From Ariolimax columbianus (lineage: Eukaryota > Mollusca > Gastropoda > Stylommatophora > Arionidae): 64,000 nucleotides of DNA. The translations under genes were made by a program, and so were the position numbers. Shown one piece after another: positions 21,057 through 33,132 of this stretch. Below the pieces are notes generated by a model. The model made no database searches. It had not been told where the DNA came from and worked only from the letters and a program-made list of their open reading frames with translations. Where the stretch lies: assembly GCA_036924085.1 (NCBI GenBank), contig JAVGWX010000001.1:762603-826602 (forward strand), in the 5' to 3' direction. Positions within the stretch are counted from its first letter, which is position 1. Each line of letters opens with the position of its first letter.

Positions 21057-21660
21057 CACGACTGATCCGTCGGTGTTTATGACAGCGTCACTCTCCTGGG
21101 TGTTCTCAGTTATCAGCTGATTTACCTCGTGCTGTGCCCCCGTTGCTCCATTCTCTGCATTCCTTGTCTAGAACCAGTCGCATAACTTCATTCTGGATGC
21201 GGTCCAACCTTTCACACTGTGTTCTTGATAGTGTGAGGATACCTAGTCCGTAATCGATGACAGACAACACGACCTGACGAAATAGGATGAACAGAAGGCG
21301 TTGTTCCAAGTCGGCAGCAGCCATGGTCTTGAGTGCTCCTAACCCTCTCTTGCATCTTTGTACGATGTGGTCAACATGGCAGTTATAGGAAAGACTGCGA
21401 TCAAATGTCACTCCGAGGTATTTCAACCTGTCAATGGTGCAACCATCAAAAGTGATGCCCGGGAGTTCAGCCTTTACTATTGAATTATTCAAAGAGCACC
21501 ACATCATGCAGGCCTTGTTCTGATTGATCTTGGAGCTTGAGTCACCGCACCACTGTGAGATTCCATGCAAGGTTTCCTGGATGTCTTTGACCAACTCTTG
21601 CCTGTCTGAGCCAGTCCTGTACGTTAGGATGTCCCAGAAAATGTCAACGTTCGCCCTGTC
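21057..21660 (-). pseudogene. LINE reverse transcriptase C-terminal part plus RNase H start
   Basis: The minus-strand frame from about 21650 to 21106 reads TGSDRQELVKDIQETL, then MMWCSLNN, LKYLGVTFDRSLS, CKRGLGALKTMA and VLSVIDYGLGIL-SRTQCERLDRIQNE. This order (helix after the catalytic YADD loop, KYLGV-D thumb, DYG, L--IQN) is the back half of a LINE reverse transcriptase. After a gap, INTDGSVVRSG (about 21085-21055) is the first RNase H strand with its catalytic aspartate. The catalytic FADD box itself is missing: the element is truncated at about 21655, next to another LINE tail. The presence of RNase H places it in the I/jockey-type group by family knowledge. Confidence 0.8.
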
Positions 21661-21664
21661 CCTG

Positions 21665-21960
21665 TGGGTTGAATAGGAATATTGGTTTAACTTAAGGTAA
21701 CGTTTTTATACTGGTTTAGAAGACTATACAGAGTCTGTATACAACCAATTTTATTTACATTTCTTTGCTCTAAAAGCTATGCGCATCCAATGTATTCTTA
21801 AATACATTAATTGTCCCTGCCTCTACTACTTTTTGTGGCAATACATTTCAAGCATTCACCACTCTCTGACTAAACAAATATTTCCTAATATCTAATCTGG
21901 ACCTCTCTTTAGTTAATTTGTAGCTATGCCCTGTTGTAGTATTTTGAATGACCTTACTTC
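21665..21960 (-). mobile_element. CR1-like LINE 3' end, minus orientation
   Basis: This is the reverse complement of the 3' part of the element at 33131-34334: the TACTGGTTTAGAAGACT and GTATACAACCA blocks match its 3' UTR and the TTAACTTAA edge matches its AAGTT tail. The coding part still gives recognisable DIRKY and FVWQGV-like ends in the mirrored frame. A poly-C tract (21961-21974) adjoins it. Confidence 0.8.
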
Positions 21961-21974
21961 CCCCCCCCCCCCCC

Positions 21975-22700
21975 TCCTTATCTACAACCGTGCCGGTGGG
22001 TCTGTCGGAAATGCAGCGGACGTCGATGTGCTAATAGTGAGATCACAGTTTGGTCATTACTGATTCCGTACGTCACGTGGTTCAACATTGCCTGCACACA
22101 GCGTAGTGATAACAAGTATAACTTACCCGGACTGCCACCGAGTCGATGGTGGGGGTGTGACTGCTGTATTAGTCCTCCCAGGCACGTTGTCACAGACGCA
22201 CGATTGTACGCTAACTGCTAGACCACCCTCACTAGCACAATACAGAGCGAGATGCTGTAACACGTGACAAGGGCTGTCACTCTCGCTGCAGCTCTTCAAC
22301 AACAGTCAGTTACCTGCCCATGGTTGTTGCTGGTGGTTGTGCAACACGGCGGCCCAGCCCTCCCGCCCAGGTTGGCGAGTCTGTGTTGCTCTAACTGTCG
22401 CAATTCTGGAGACAACGCCACGGTGGGGCTACACTCTCAGAGTCGCCAAGTTTCCCCACAACATCAGTTGTTTGACACTAACCGCCGACCATTGCCTATT
22501 TACTGGCACATAAAAATACTTCAATTTTCACCGTATCGCCATAATATGAAGGTCAGGACTGTAGGGTCGCCCAGTCCTAAAGAACCGTCTTCAGTTATTT
22601 GGAAAACTGTAACGCACGTCAGCTGTTATAATGCAGTAGCAATGACACGCATACAAAGCCCGACCGAGCCTGGGTCTGTTAAGTTTATGGAACTGCTGTC
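21975..22700. other. unique sequence, nothing recognised
   Basis: No gene recognised; a plus-strand frame 22264-22863 has no known domain. The minus strand at about 22205-22235 holds GGTGGTCTAGCAGTTAGCG, an A-box-like string without a B box. Confidence 0.35.
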
Positions 22701-22702
22701 AC

Positions 22703-22860
22703 GTTCACCGTCACGATCTCCCCAGTCACAGTCACCGGGGACGATCTCCCCAGTCACAGTCACCGGGGGACGATCTCCACAGTCACCGGGGGACGATCTC
22801 CCCAGTCACAGTCACAAGTGGACGATCTCCCCGACTCAACCCCCTAGTCAGTTACCGGAG
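22703..22860. repeat. short GATCTCCCCAGTCACAGTCACC repeat
   Basis: About five imperfect copies of an ACGATCTCCCCAGTCACAG plus TCACCGGGGG unit. Confidence 0.8.
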
Positions 22861-23160
22861 TGAACACACATTTCCTATGTGTGATAGTTTCCCAGTTTTG
22901 GTGGACGAAAATTATAATTGGAATGCGGCATCCAAGCTCACAGAGTATGTCTACTGTCAGGTAGCCGACGGCTGTCTGAGCTATTTTCCTTTATCTTGCA
23001 ATGTTTACTTTCTTCAACTTACTTCTGGGAGAAGGTAGATTGTATGGGAGAAGGTAGATTGTTTGAAAAGGCGGGGGGGGGGGGGGGGGGGGAAGAAAGG
23101 TAGGTGGTATGCGGTAGATCTGGGGCAAGGTAGATTGTTTGAGAGAGAGTCGGTTGTCGA
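22861..23160. other. unique sequence with G-run
   Basis: Single copy apart from a duplicated AGAAGGTAGATTGT (23030-23062) and a G23-like homopolymer at about 23071-23092. No gene. Confidence 0.4.
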
Positions 23161-23164
23161 CTTT

Positions 23165-23535
23165 AATTTTGAATTCAGGAAATGATACCGTCCATGACTT
23201 GGGACCACTGATGCACACAGGAAATGATACCGTCCATGACTTGGGACCACTGATGATACTTTCCTAGATTGTCTACATATGGACATCTTTGCTAGATTGA
23301 CATACCATGAAGATAAATGCTTAGTGTGAGCACCAGATGTGGAGGACACTATCAAATCGGACGGGAGCCAAATATTCTATTTTTGTTGGATGATTTCTTG
23401 TTTACTAACAATACATTTCCATTACATTTTCAATTGAAGACATTGTATAGATAATTCATTCCTGAACATGTTCATAAATTAGTTATAATTGGGGTCGCGC
23501 AACAAGAGATATTTAAAGGGAGTCCACAGTAACGA
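23165..23535 (+). mobile_element. possible hAT-derived fragment
   Basis: Two tandem copies of a CAGGAAATGATACCGTCCATG plus ACTTGGGACCACTGATG unit closely resemble the 44-bp unit at 59347-60016, which derives from a hAT transposase His-Cys-Cys motif. The sequence ends near 23530 with GGGGTCGCGCAACAAGAG and GGAGTCCACAGT, which looks like a hAT terminal region. The interior is non-coding. Element assignment is inference. Confidence 0.4.
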
Positions 23536-24662
23536 ACAAGTTCATAACCGCCTGCCAGGGCACTGACCTCTGTCCCAAAAATGGTGGGGAGGGGGGGGGG
23601 GGGGTGACATTAGCCGAGCAGAATAGCTAACATACCACTCTACAGGAACAACATTGGTGATACTTACTCTCAAACTTTGGCACTGCTTCATATGTATACA
23701 ACCCAGAATAAGTCAATCTGACCATTGTTGCTTTGAATTGACTTAATGGGAGAAGCTCGAATTTCTATCTTCTATCATACTTGAATAAGCTTGGAGTGTA
23801 TGTAATTGTTAAACCACTTCTCTAAGAATAGACCATCCATTTCTTAAGATATGTGGACTAACGTTGCTTCAGGGTCCCCTGTGGCAATACAGTCATACAG
23901 TTTAAGATCCACTTGTGGGTGTGCGTGTGTATAAACTGTCGTACGACTTGATTCCAATTGCTGGGGTAGGCAAAGGTGGTGTTTTCAGGCTGAGGATTAC
24001 AAGCCGCTTTCACACTGCTATCGCCACGTCGTGTGCTGAATATGTGTGTTTATTTCACAGCCAACAGAAAAACAACACAAGCCTTACTGGAATTCGAACT
24101 GCTGCCCTCATTGTCGGCAGGTAGACATGGAAACCATCTGTATATATATTCAGTCAGACATATGTTGTGCCTTATGCCAGGTAGCCAAGTGTTGCTTAAA
24201 CTCATGGCTGGCGTTGACCCTCGAGTACCATGTTGGGTCAAGGATTTTGCTCAGACCACCTCTTCATTTGTGGGAGTCTAATGGAAGCCGTAGAGCCGTC
24301 AAGAGGTCTCTTCCACACACACCACTTGCCCGGCCCTAAAAGTCAGTCCAACGCCTGATTGTGTTGCTCATTCTGTCCCGTAGATAGACTAGCCATGTTC
24401 ATCTCTGCATTGTCGTCTGAACGACTCGGAGCTTCTGCTTGTTGTGTGAGCTCTTCGTGGCCGGTTCTCACCTGTTGAAGAATGGACTTGAAACGATTGC
24501 AGGCGAACCCTGCTACCGTCCCGTTCTATCGTCAGTGAAATCTCCAGATTTATTGTTGGGAAAGATTGACGTTTACCAGCAGTTTACTCGTGGGCAAAAC
24601 ATGTGATCGGTCAAAGGGTTTCATTGGATTGATTGGCTTGTTTCTTTGGGCTCATTTAGACA
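23536..24662. other. unique sequence, nothing secure
   Basis: About 1.1 kb with a G-run at 23583-23606. At 24085-24125 the minus strand has a B-box-like GTTCGAATTCC but no good A box. Overlapping frames of 60-97 codons at 23915-24339 have no recognised family. Confidence 0.35.
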
Positions 24663-25612
24663 TTGCTCAGCCTCTCTGTGACTCAGGATGACTGCCACCA
24701 ACAAACCTTAGGTCGCTCAGCCTCTCTGTGACACAGGATGACTGCCACAAACAAACCTTAGGTCGCTCAGCCTCTCTGTGACACAGGATGACTGCCACAA
24801 ACAAACCTTAGGTCGCTCAGCCTCTATGTGACTCAGGATGACTGCCACCAACAAACCTTAGGTCGTTCAGCCTCTCTGTGACTCAGGATGACTGCCACCA
24901 ACAAACCTTAGGTAGCTCAGCCTCTCTGTGACTCAGGATGACTGCCACCAACAAACCTTAGGTCGCTCAGCCTCTCTGTGACACAGGATGACTGCCACCA
25001 ACAAACCTAAGGTCGCTCAGCCTCTCTGTGACTCAGGATGACTGCCACCAACAAACCTTAGGTCGCTCAGCCTCTCTGTGACACAGGATGACTGCCACCA
25101 ACAAACCTTAGGTAGCTCAGCCTCTGTAACTCAGGATGACTGCCACCAACAAACCTAAGGTCGCTCAGCCTCTCTGTGACACAGGATGACTGCCACCAAC
25201 AAACCTTAGGTCGCTCAGCCTCTCTGTGACACAGGATGACTGCCACCAACAAACCTTAGGTCGCTCAGCCTCTCTGTGACACAGGATGACTGCCACCAAC
25301 AAACCTTAGGTCGCTCAGCCTCTCTGTGACACAGGATGACTGCCACCAACAAACCTTAGGTCGCTCAGCCTCTCTGTGACACAGGATGACTGCCACCAAC
25401 AAACCTTAGGTCGCTCAGCCTCTCTGTGACACAGGATGACTGCCACCAACAAACCTTAGGTCGCTCAGCCTCTCTATGACTCAGGATGACTGCCACCAAC
25501 AAACCTTAGGTCGCTCAGCCTCTCTATGACTCAGGATGACTGCCACCAACAAACCTTAGGTCGCTCAGCCTCTCTATGACTCAGGATGACTGCCACCAAC
25601 AAACCTTATGTG
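24663..25612. repeat. 50-bp minisatellite, 19 copies
   Basis: Unit GCTCAGCCTCTCTGTGACTC then AGGATGACTGCCACCAACAA and ACCTTAGGTC. The period is 50 bp (24665, 24715 and so on), with one 46-bp unit near 25120. Variants ACTC/ACAC and TCTGTG/TCTATG are clustered, indicating local homogenisation. Confidence 0.97.
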
Positions 25613-25614
25613 GG

Positions 25615-25850
25615 TGCAAGCATTTCTCTATCTATGTTGATATCCGTCTTTCCAGCGACTGCTGTGAATAGTTTTGGGGAGAGTGTATCGCCCTGGCGAA
25701 CGTCCCGTTGTATCGGTATGTTGACTGGCTAGCAGAGTGTGAGCAGCCCTCAATGATGTCTTTTATGAGTAGAACACACTTGTCCCAAATACCCTGATCC
25801 CTGCAGTTATTCCAATGATGTGCTGGATAGTATTGCTAGCTCTGCTGCTG
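25615..25850 (-). pseudogene. RTE-like LINE reverse transcriptase fragment
   Basis: The minus-strand frame at about 25720-25620 reads NIPIQRDVRQGDTLSPKLF-TAVAG, the R-VRQGD-LSPKLF motif (RT block 4) of RTE-clade LINEs. Upstream codons are interrupted by stops. Its left edge is the 50-bp array. Only this motif is confidently recognisable. Confidence 0.75.
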
Positions 25851-25950
25851 GTGCTCCTCTCCTTACGGCAGTAGTAATCCCATCCTGCGGCCCTTTCCCA
25901 CTGTCAGTGTTTGATGACAGGCACCATCTCATACATTTATATATGGTACC

Positions 25951-26200
25951 GGGGACCCACTGGTCTCGAGGTAAGGTGTTCGCTTCAGGTTCTGTAGATC
26001 ACGGGTTCAAATCACGGTGGAGGCCGACATTTTTTCACGTGGATTATCCGATAAAAATTGTTCCCTGATCTCTGAGTAATGAGATCAGACACCCAAGTGG
26101 AGTGGTGCGCACGTTGAAAATCCCTTGGCAGTTGGACATCGAAAAAAGTAGAGGCTTAACAGCCGCTGCTTGGGAAGAATTCAAATTACAAATGTACTAA
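25951..26200 (+). mobile_element. tRNA-derived SINE
   Basis: The head looks like a pol III internal promoter: A-box region TGGTCTCGAGGTAAGG (25961-25976) and B box GGGTTCAAATC (26003-26013), spaced as in a tRNA. A central part with GCGCACGTTGAAAATCCCTT follows, and the element ends in AATTACAAATG. The central block is of the kind shared among SINEs of marine invertebrates, but I could not compare it. Exact ends and target duplications were not determined. Confidence 0.7.
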
Positions 26201-26230
26201 AATTTTTCTAGGGATTCTCGCCCACAGAGA

Positions 26231-26460
26231 ACGGACTAACTAGTGTGGGTGATTGTCCATCTGTCATGTGCACTGACTGGTGTGGGTGATTGTCCATCTG
26301 TCATGTGCACTGACTGGTGTGGGTGATTGTCCATCTGTCATGTGCACTGACTGGTGTGGGTGATTGTCCATCTGTCATGTGCACTGACTGGTGTGGGTGA
26401 TTGTCCATGTTTCATGTGCACTGACTGGTGTGGGTGATTGTCCATGTTTCATGTCCACTG
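26231..26460. repeat. 37-bp minisatellite, 6 copies
   Basis: Unit ACTGGTGTGGGTGATTGTCC then ATCTGTCATGTGCACTG; the last two copies carry ATGTTTC. Confidence 0.95.
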
Positions 26461-26700
26461 CCGACAGACTTGTCGGTTACATACCGTCCATCAAACTGTC
26501 GTGCATGTGTTTGTTGTGAGCTGCTAGTGCCGAGTAGGCCCCGCCCACCTGACTATTGTCGGATAACGACAGAAAGTGACGCCTACCCCTTGGTAATTGT
26601 ACCGTCCTCCCCATGTCTCCACTTTGCAGGGTACGCTATTCACAATCAGATGTACATTTCAGGTGCAATCAGATGTACATTTCAGGTGCTTGACTTCCCA
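26461..26700. other. unique spacer, nothing recognised
   Basis: Single copy apart from a duplicated ATCAGATGTACATTTCAGGTG at 26645-26690. No gene. Confidence 0.4.
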
Positions 26701-28236
26701 GGGTAAGTGATAGTGGGGTAGGTGATAGTGGGGTAGGTGATGGTGGGGTAAGTGATGGTGGGGTAGGTGATAGTGGGGTAGGTGATAGTGGGGTAAGTGA
26801 TTATGGGGTAGGTGATAGTAGGGTAAGTGATAGTGGGGTAGGTGATGGTGGGGTAAGTGATGGTGGGGTAGGTGATAGTGGGATAGGTGATAGTGGGGTA
26901 AGTGATAGTGGGGTAGGTGATAGTGGGGTAAGTGATGGTCGGTGGGGAAGGTGATAGTGGGGTAGGTGATGGTGGGGAAGGTGATAGTGGGGTAGGTGAT
27001 AGTGGGATAGGTGATGGTGGGCTAAGTGATGGTTGGTGGGGAAGGTGATAGTCGGTGCAGTAAGTGATTGTGGGGTAGGTGATAGTGGGGTAAGTGATGG
27101 TGGGGTAGGTGATGGTGGGGTAGGTGATGGTGGGGTAGGTGATAGTGGGGTAGGTGATGGTGGGGTAGGTGATAGTGGGGTAGGTGATGGTGGGGTAGGT
27201 GATCGTGGGGTAAGTGATTTTGGGGTAGGTGATATTGGGGTAAGTGATGGTGGGGTAGGTGGTAGTGGGGTAGGTGATGGTGGGGTAGGTGATAGTGGGG
27301 TAGGTGATGGTGGGGTAGGGGATAGTGGGGTAGGGGATAGTGGGGTAGGTGATGGTGGGGTAAGTGATGGTGGGGTAGGTGATGGTGGTGTAGGTGATAG
27401 TGGGGTAGGTGATAGTGGGATAGGTGATAGTGGGGTAGGTGATAGTGGGGTAAGTGATGGTCGGTGGGGAAGGTGAAAGTGGGGTAAGTGATGGTCGGTG
27501 GGGAAGGTGATAGTGGGGTAGGTAATGGTGGGGAAGGTGATAGTGGGGTAGGTGATAGTGGGGTAGGTGATGGTGGGGTAAGTGAAGATTGGTGGGGAAG
27601 GTGATAGTGGGGTAAGTGATGGTCGGTGGGGAAGGTGATAGTGGGGTAGGTGATAGTGGTGTAGGTGATTGTGGGGTAAGTGATGGTCAGTGGAGAAGGT
27701 GATAGTGGGGTAAGTGATAGTCGGTGGGGAGGGTGATAGTGCGGTAGGTGATGGTGGAGAAAAAATAGTGGGTCAGGCGAGTGGAGTAGGTGATAGTGGG
27801 ATAGGTGATAGTGGGATAAGCGATGGTGGGATAGGTGATGGTGGGGTAGGTGATAGTGGGCTAAGTGATAGTTGGTGGGGAAGGTGATAGTGGGGTAAGT
27901 GATAGTCGGTGGGGAAGGTGATAGTGGGGTAGGTGATAGTGGGGTAGGTTATGGTGGGGTAGGTGATGGTGGGGTAGGTGATGATGGGGTAGGTGATGAT
28001 GGGGTAGGTGATAGTGGGGTAGGTGATGGATGGGGGATAAGTGATGGTGGGGTAGGTGATGGTGGGGTAGGTGATGGTGTGGTAGGTGATAGTGGGGTAG
28101 GTGATAGTGGAGTAGGTGATGGTGGGGTAGGTGATGTTGGGGTAGGTAATGGTGGGGTAGGTAATGGTGGGGTGGGTGATGGTGGGGTGGACGATGGTGG
28201 GGTAGGTGATAGTGGGGTAGATGATAGTGAGTGAGG
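26701..28236 (+). repeat. 15-bp G-rich array, block 1
   Basis: Unit GTGGGGTAGGTGATA with AAGTGAT, GGTGGGG and GGTCGGTGGGGAAG variants; about 100 units. The minus strand reads CCCCAC-type repeats, and both strands give long artefactual frames. It ends with GAGTGAGGCATGTATG, a junction that recurs at 29482. Confidence 0.97.
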
Positions 28237-28588
28237 CATGTATGTAAATACTTAATGATGACAGAAATCTAGGAGACACTAAGACACACTAGAAGACACT
28301 GGAACACACTATTACACACTAAGAGACACTGGGACACTAGAAGACACTAGGATACATTATTACACACTATGAGACACTGAGACACACTATTACACACTAG
28401 GAGACACTGGGACACACTAGAAAACACTATTACACATTAGGACACACTATTACACACTAGGAGACACTGGGACACACTATTACACACTAGGAGACACTAT
28501 TACACACTAGGATACACTGGGACACACTATTACACACTAGGAGACACTACTACACACTAGGAGACACTGAGACACACTATTACACACT
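28237..28588 (+). repeat. junction plus ACACTATTACACACTAGGAG array, block 1
   Basis: A short junction (GTAAATACTTAATGATGACA) is followed by an array of GACACACTATTACACACTAG and GAGACACTG modules, then a switch back to the 15-bp unit at 28588. Confidence 0.95.
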
Positions 28589-29482
28589 AGGTGATAGTGG
28601 GGTAAGTGATGGTGGGGTAGGTGATGGTGGGGTAAGTGATGGTGGGGTAGGTGATAGTGGGATAGGTGATAGTGGGGTAAGTGATAGTGGGGTAGGTGAT
28701 AATGGGGTAAGTGATGGTCGGTGAGGAAGGTGATAGTGGGGTAAGTGATGGTCGGTGGGGAAGGTGATAGTGGGGTAGGTGATAGTGGGGTAGGTGATGG
28801 TAGGGAAGGTGATAGTGGGGTAGGTGATAGTGGGGTAGGTGATGGTGGGGTAAGTAATGATTGGTGGGGAAGGTGATAGTGGGGTAAGTGATGGTCGGTG
28901 AGGAAGGTGATAGTGGGGTAGGTGAGTGGGGTAGGTGATAGTGGGGTAGGTGATGGTGGGGTAAGTGATGGTCGGTGGGGAAGGTGATAGAGGGGTAAGT
29001 GATGGTCGGTGGGGAAGTTTATGGTTGGGTAGGTGATAGTGGGGTAGGTGATGGTGGGGAAGGTGATCGTGGGGTAGGTGATGGTGGGGAAGGTGATAGT
29101 GGGGTAGGTGATAGTGGGGTAAGTGATAGTTGGTGGGGAAGGTGATAGTGGGGTAAGTGATAGTCAGTGGGGAAGGTGATAGTGGGGTAGGTGATAGTGG
29201 GGTAGGTGATAGTGGGGTAGGTGATGATAGGGTAGATGATAGTGGGGTAGGTGATGGTGGGGTAGGTGATAGTGAGGTAGGTGATGGGGGGGGAGGGGGT
29301 AGGTGATGGTAGGGTAGGTGATGATGGGGTCGGTGATAGTGGAGTAGGTGATGGTGGGGTAAGTGATAGTCGGTGGGGTAGATGATAGTGGGGTAGGTGA
29401 TTGTGGGGTAGGTGATGGTGGGGTAGGTGATGGTGGGGAGGGTGATGGTGGGGTGCGTGATGGTGGGGTAGATTATAGTGAG
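28589..29482 (+). repeat. 15-bp G-rich array, block 2
   Basis: Same unit as 26701-28236, ending in the same GAGTGAGGCATGTATG junction. Confidence 0.97.
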
Positions 29483-32400
29483 TGAGGCATGTATGTAAAT
29501 ACTTAATGATGACACTAGGAGACACTAGAAGACACTGGGACACACTAGAAGACACTATTTCCCACTAGGAGACACTAAGACACACTACAAGACACTATTC
29601 ACACTAGGACACACTAAAAGACACTGGGACACACTATGAGACACTGGGATACACTAGATGACACTATTACACACTAGGAGACACTGGGCACACTAGAAGA
29701 CACTATTACACACTAAGACACTAGGAGACACTGGGACACACTAGAAGACACTGGGACACACTATTACACAATATTACACACTAGGAGACACTATTATACA
29801 CTAGGAGACACTATTACACACTAGTACACACTATTATACACAAGGACACACTTTTACACACTAGGAGACACTAGGACACACTATTACACACTAGGAGACA
29901 CTGAGACACAATATTGCACACTAGGAGACACACTAGAAGACACTAGGAGACACTATTACACACTAGAAGATACTAGGACATACTATTACACACTAGAAGA
30001 CACTAGGAGACACTGAGACACACTATTACACACTAGGAGACACTATTACACACTAGGAGACACTATTACACACTAGAAGACACTAGGAGACACACTATTA
30101 CACACTAGGAGACACTGAGACACACTATTTCATACTAGGAGACACTGAGACACACTATTACACACTAGGAGACACTATTACACACTAGGAGACACTGAGA
30201 CACAATATTACAGTTTAGGAGACACTAGAAGACACACTATTACACACTATTAGACACTATTACACACTAGGAGACACTGAGACACACTATTACACACTAG
30301 TAGACACTGAGACACACTATTACACACTAGGAGACAATGAGACACACTATTACACACTAGGACACACTATTACACACTAGGAGACACTGAGACACACTAT
30401 TACACACTAGGACACACTATTACACACTAGGAGACACACTAGAAGATACTAGGTGACACTATTGCACACTAGGAGACACTATTACATATTAGGAGACACT
30501 GAGACACACTATTACACACTAGGAGACACACTATTACACACTAGAAGACACTGAAACACACTATTACACACTTGGAGACACTGAGACACATTATTACACA
30601 CTAGGAGACACACTATTACACATTAGGACACTCTGGGAGACACTAGAAGACACTTTTACACACTAGGACACTCTGGGAGAACCTAGAAGACACTATTACA
30701 CACTAGGACACTCGAAGACACTATTACACACTAGGACACTCTAGGAGACACTAGAAGACACTATTACACACTAGGACACTATGGGAGACACTAGAATACA
30801 CTATTACACACTAGGACATGCTGGGAGACACTAGAAGACACTATTACACACTAGCGAGACACTATTACACATTAGGACACTATAGGACTAGGAGACACTA
30901 TTACACTAGGAGACACTGAGTACACACTAGGAGACATGAGACACACTATTACACACTAGAGACACCAGGAGACACTATTACACTGAGTATATACACTAGG
31001 AGACACTGAGACTACTTACACTAGGAAGACACCTAGGAGACACAATACACACTAGGAGGCACTAGGACACACTATTACAACACTGAGACACACTATTACA
31101 CTAGGAGACACTGAGACACACTATTACACACTAGGAGACACACTAGAAGACACTAAGGACACTATTACACACTAGGAGACACTGAGACACACTATTACAC
31201 ACTAGGAGACACTAATACACACTAGGACACACTAGGAGACACTGAGAAACACTATTACACACTAGGAGACACACTAGAAGACACTAGGAGACACTATTAC
31301 ACACTAGGAGACACTAGGACACACTATTACACAGTAGGAGACACTGAGACACACTATTACACACTAGAAGACACTAGGAGACACTATTACACACTAGGAG
31401 ACACTAGGACACACTATTACACACTAGGAGACACACTAGAAGACACTAGGAGACACTATTACACACTAGAAGATACTAGGACATACTATTACACACTAGG
31501 AGACACACTATTACACACTAGGAGACATTATTACACACTAGGAGACACTATTACACACTAGAAGACACTAGGAGACACTGAGACACACTATTACACACTA
31601 TGAGACACTGGGACACACTATTTCACACTAGGTGACACTGAGACACACTATTACACACTAGGAGACACTAGGACACACTATTACACACTAGGATACACTA
31701 TTACACACTAGGAGACACTGAGACACAATATTACAGTTTAGGAGACACTAGAAGACACACTATTACACACTATTAGACGCTATTACACACAAGGAGACAC
31801 TAGGACACATTATGACACAGTAGAAGATACTAGGAGATACTGAGACACACTATTACACACTAGGAGACACTGAGACACTATTACACACTAGGAGACAATG
31901 AGACACACTATTTCACACTAGGACACACTAGGAGACACTGAGACACACTATTACACACTAGGACACACTATTACACACTAGGAGACACACTAGAAGATAC
32001 TAGGTGACACTATTGCACACTAGGAGACACTATTACACACTAGGAGACACTGAGACACACTATTACACACTAGGAGACACACTATTACACACTAGGAGAC
32101 ACTGAGACACACTATTACACACTAGGAGACACTATGGCACACTATTACACACTAGGAGACACTAGGACACACTATTACACACTAGTAGACACTATTACAC
32201 ACTAGGAGACACTAGTACACACTATGACACACTAGAAGACACTAGGAGACACTGAGACACACTATTACACACTAGGAGACACTGAGACACACTATTACAC
32301 ACTAGGAGACACTGAGACACACTATTACACACTAGGAGACACTGAGACACACTATTACACACTAGGACACACTATTACACACTAGGAGACACACTAGAAG

Positions 32401-33132
32401 ATACTCGGTGACACTATTGCACACTAGGAGACACTATTACATACTAGGAGATACTGAGACACACTATTACACACTAGGAGACACTGAGACACATTATTAC
32501 ACACTAGGAGACACACTAGAAGACACTAGGAGACACTATTACACATTAGGACACTCTGAGAGACACTAGAAGACACTTTTACACACTAGGACACTCTGGG
32601 AGAAACTAGAAGACACTATTACACACTAGGACACTCTGGGAGACACTAGAAGACACTATTACACACTAGGACACTCTGGAAGACACTAGAAGACACTATT
32701 ACACACTAGGACACTCTGGGAGACACTAGAAGACACTATTACACATTAGGACACTCTGGGAGACACTAGAAGACACTATTACACACTAGGAGACACACTA
32801 GAAGACACTAGGAGACACTGAGACACTATTACACACTAGTAGACACTGAGACACACTATTACACACTGAGACACACTATTACACACTAGGAGACACACTA
32901 GAAGACACTAAGAGACACTATTATACACTAGGAGACACTGAGACACACTAGAAGACACTAGGAGACACTATTACACACTAGGAGGCACTAGGACACACTA
33001 TTACACACTGAGACACACTATTACACACTAGGAGACACACTAGAAGACCCTAGGAGACACTATTACAAACTAGGAGACACTGAGACACACTATTACACAC
33101 TAGGAGACACTGAGATACACTATTACACACTA
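29483..33132 (+). repeat. 3.6-kb ACACTATTACACACTAGGAG array, block 2
   Basis: Begins with the same junction as 28237. Modules of 10 bp (GACACACTAT, TACACACTAG, GAGACACTGA, AAGACACTAG) are combined in variable order, with longer repeated groups such as AGGACACTCTGGGAGACACT (32540-32790). The region is degenerate with several small indels near 30850-31080. No gene: stops are frequent in all frames. Confidence 0.97.

Noticed and set aside
22195..22240. tRNA gene on the minus strand
   Set aside because: An A-box-like string is present but no B box or cloverleaf could be formed at tRNA length.
24085..24125. SINE B box on the minus strand
   Set aside because: GTTCGAATTCC fits a B box but no A box lies 30-60 bp upstream of it; left as unique sequence.
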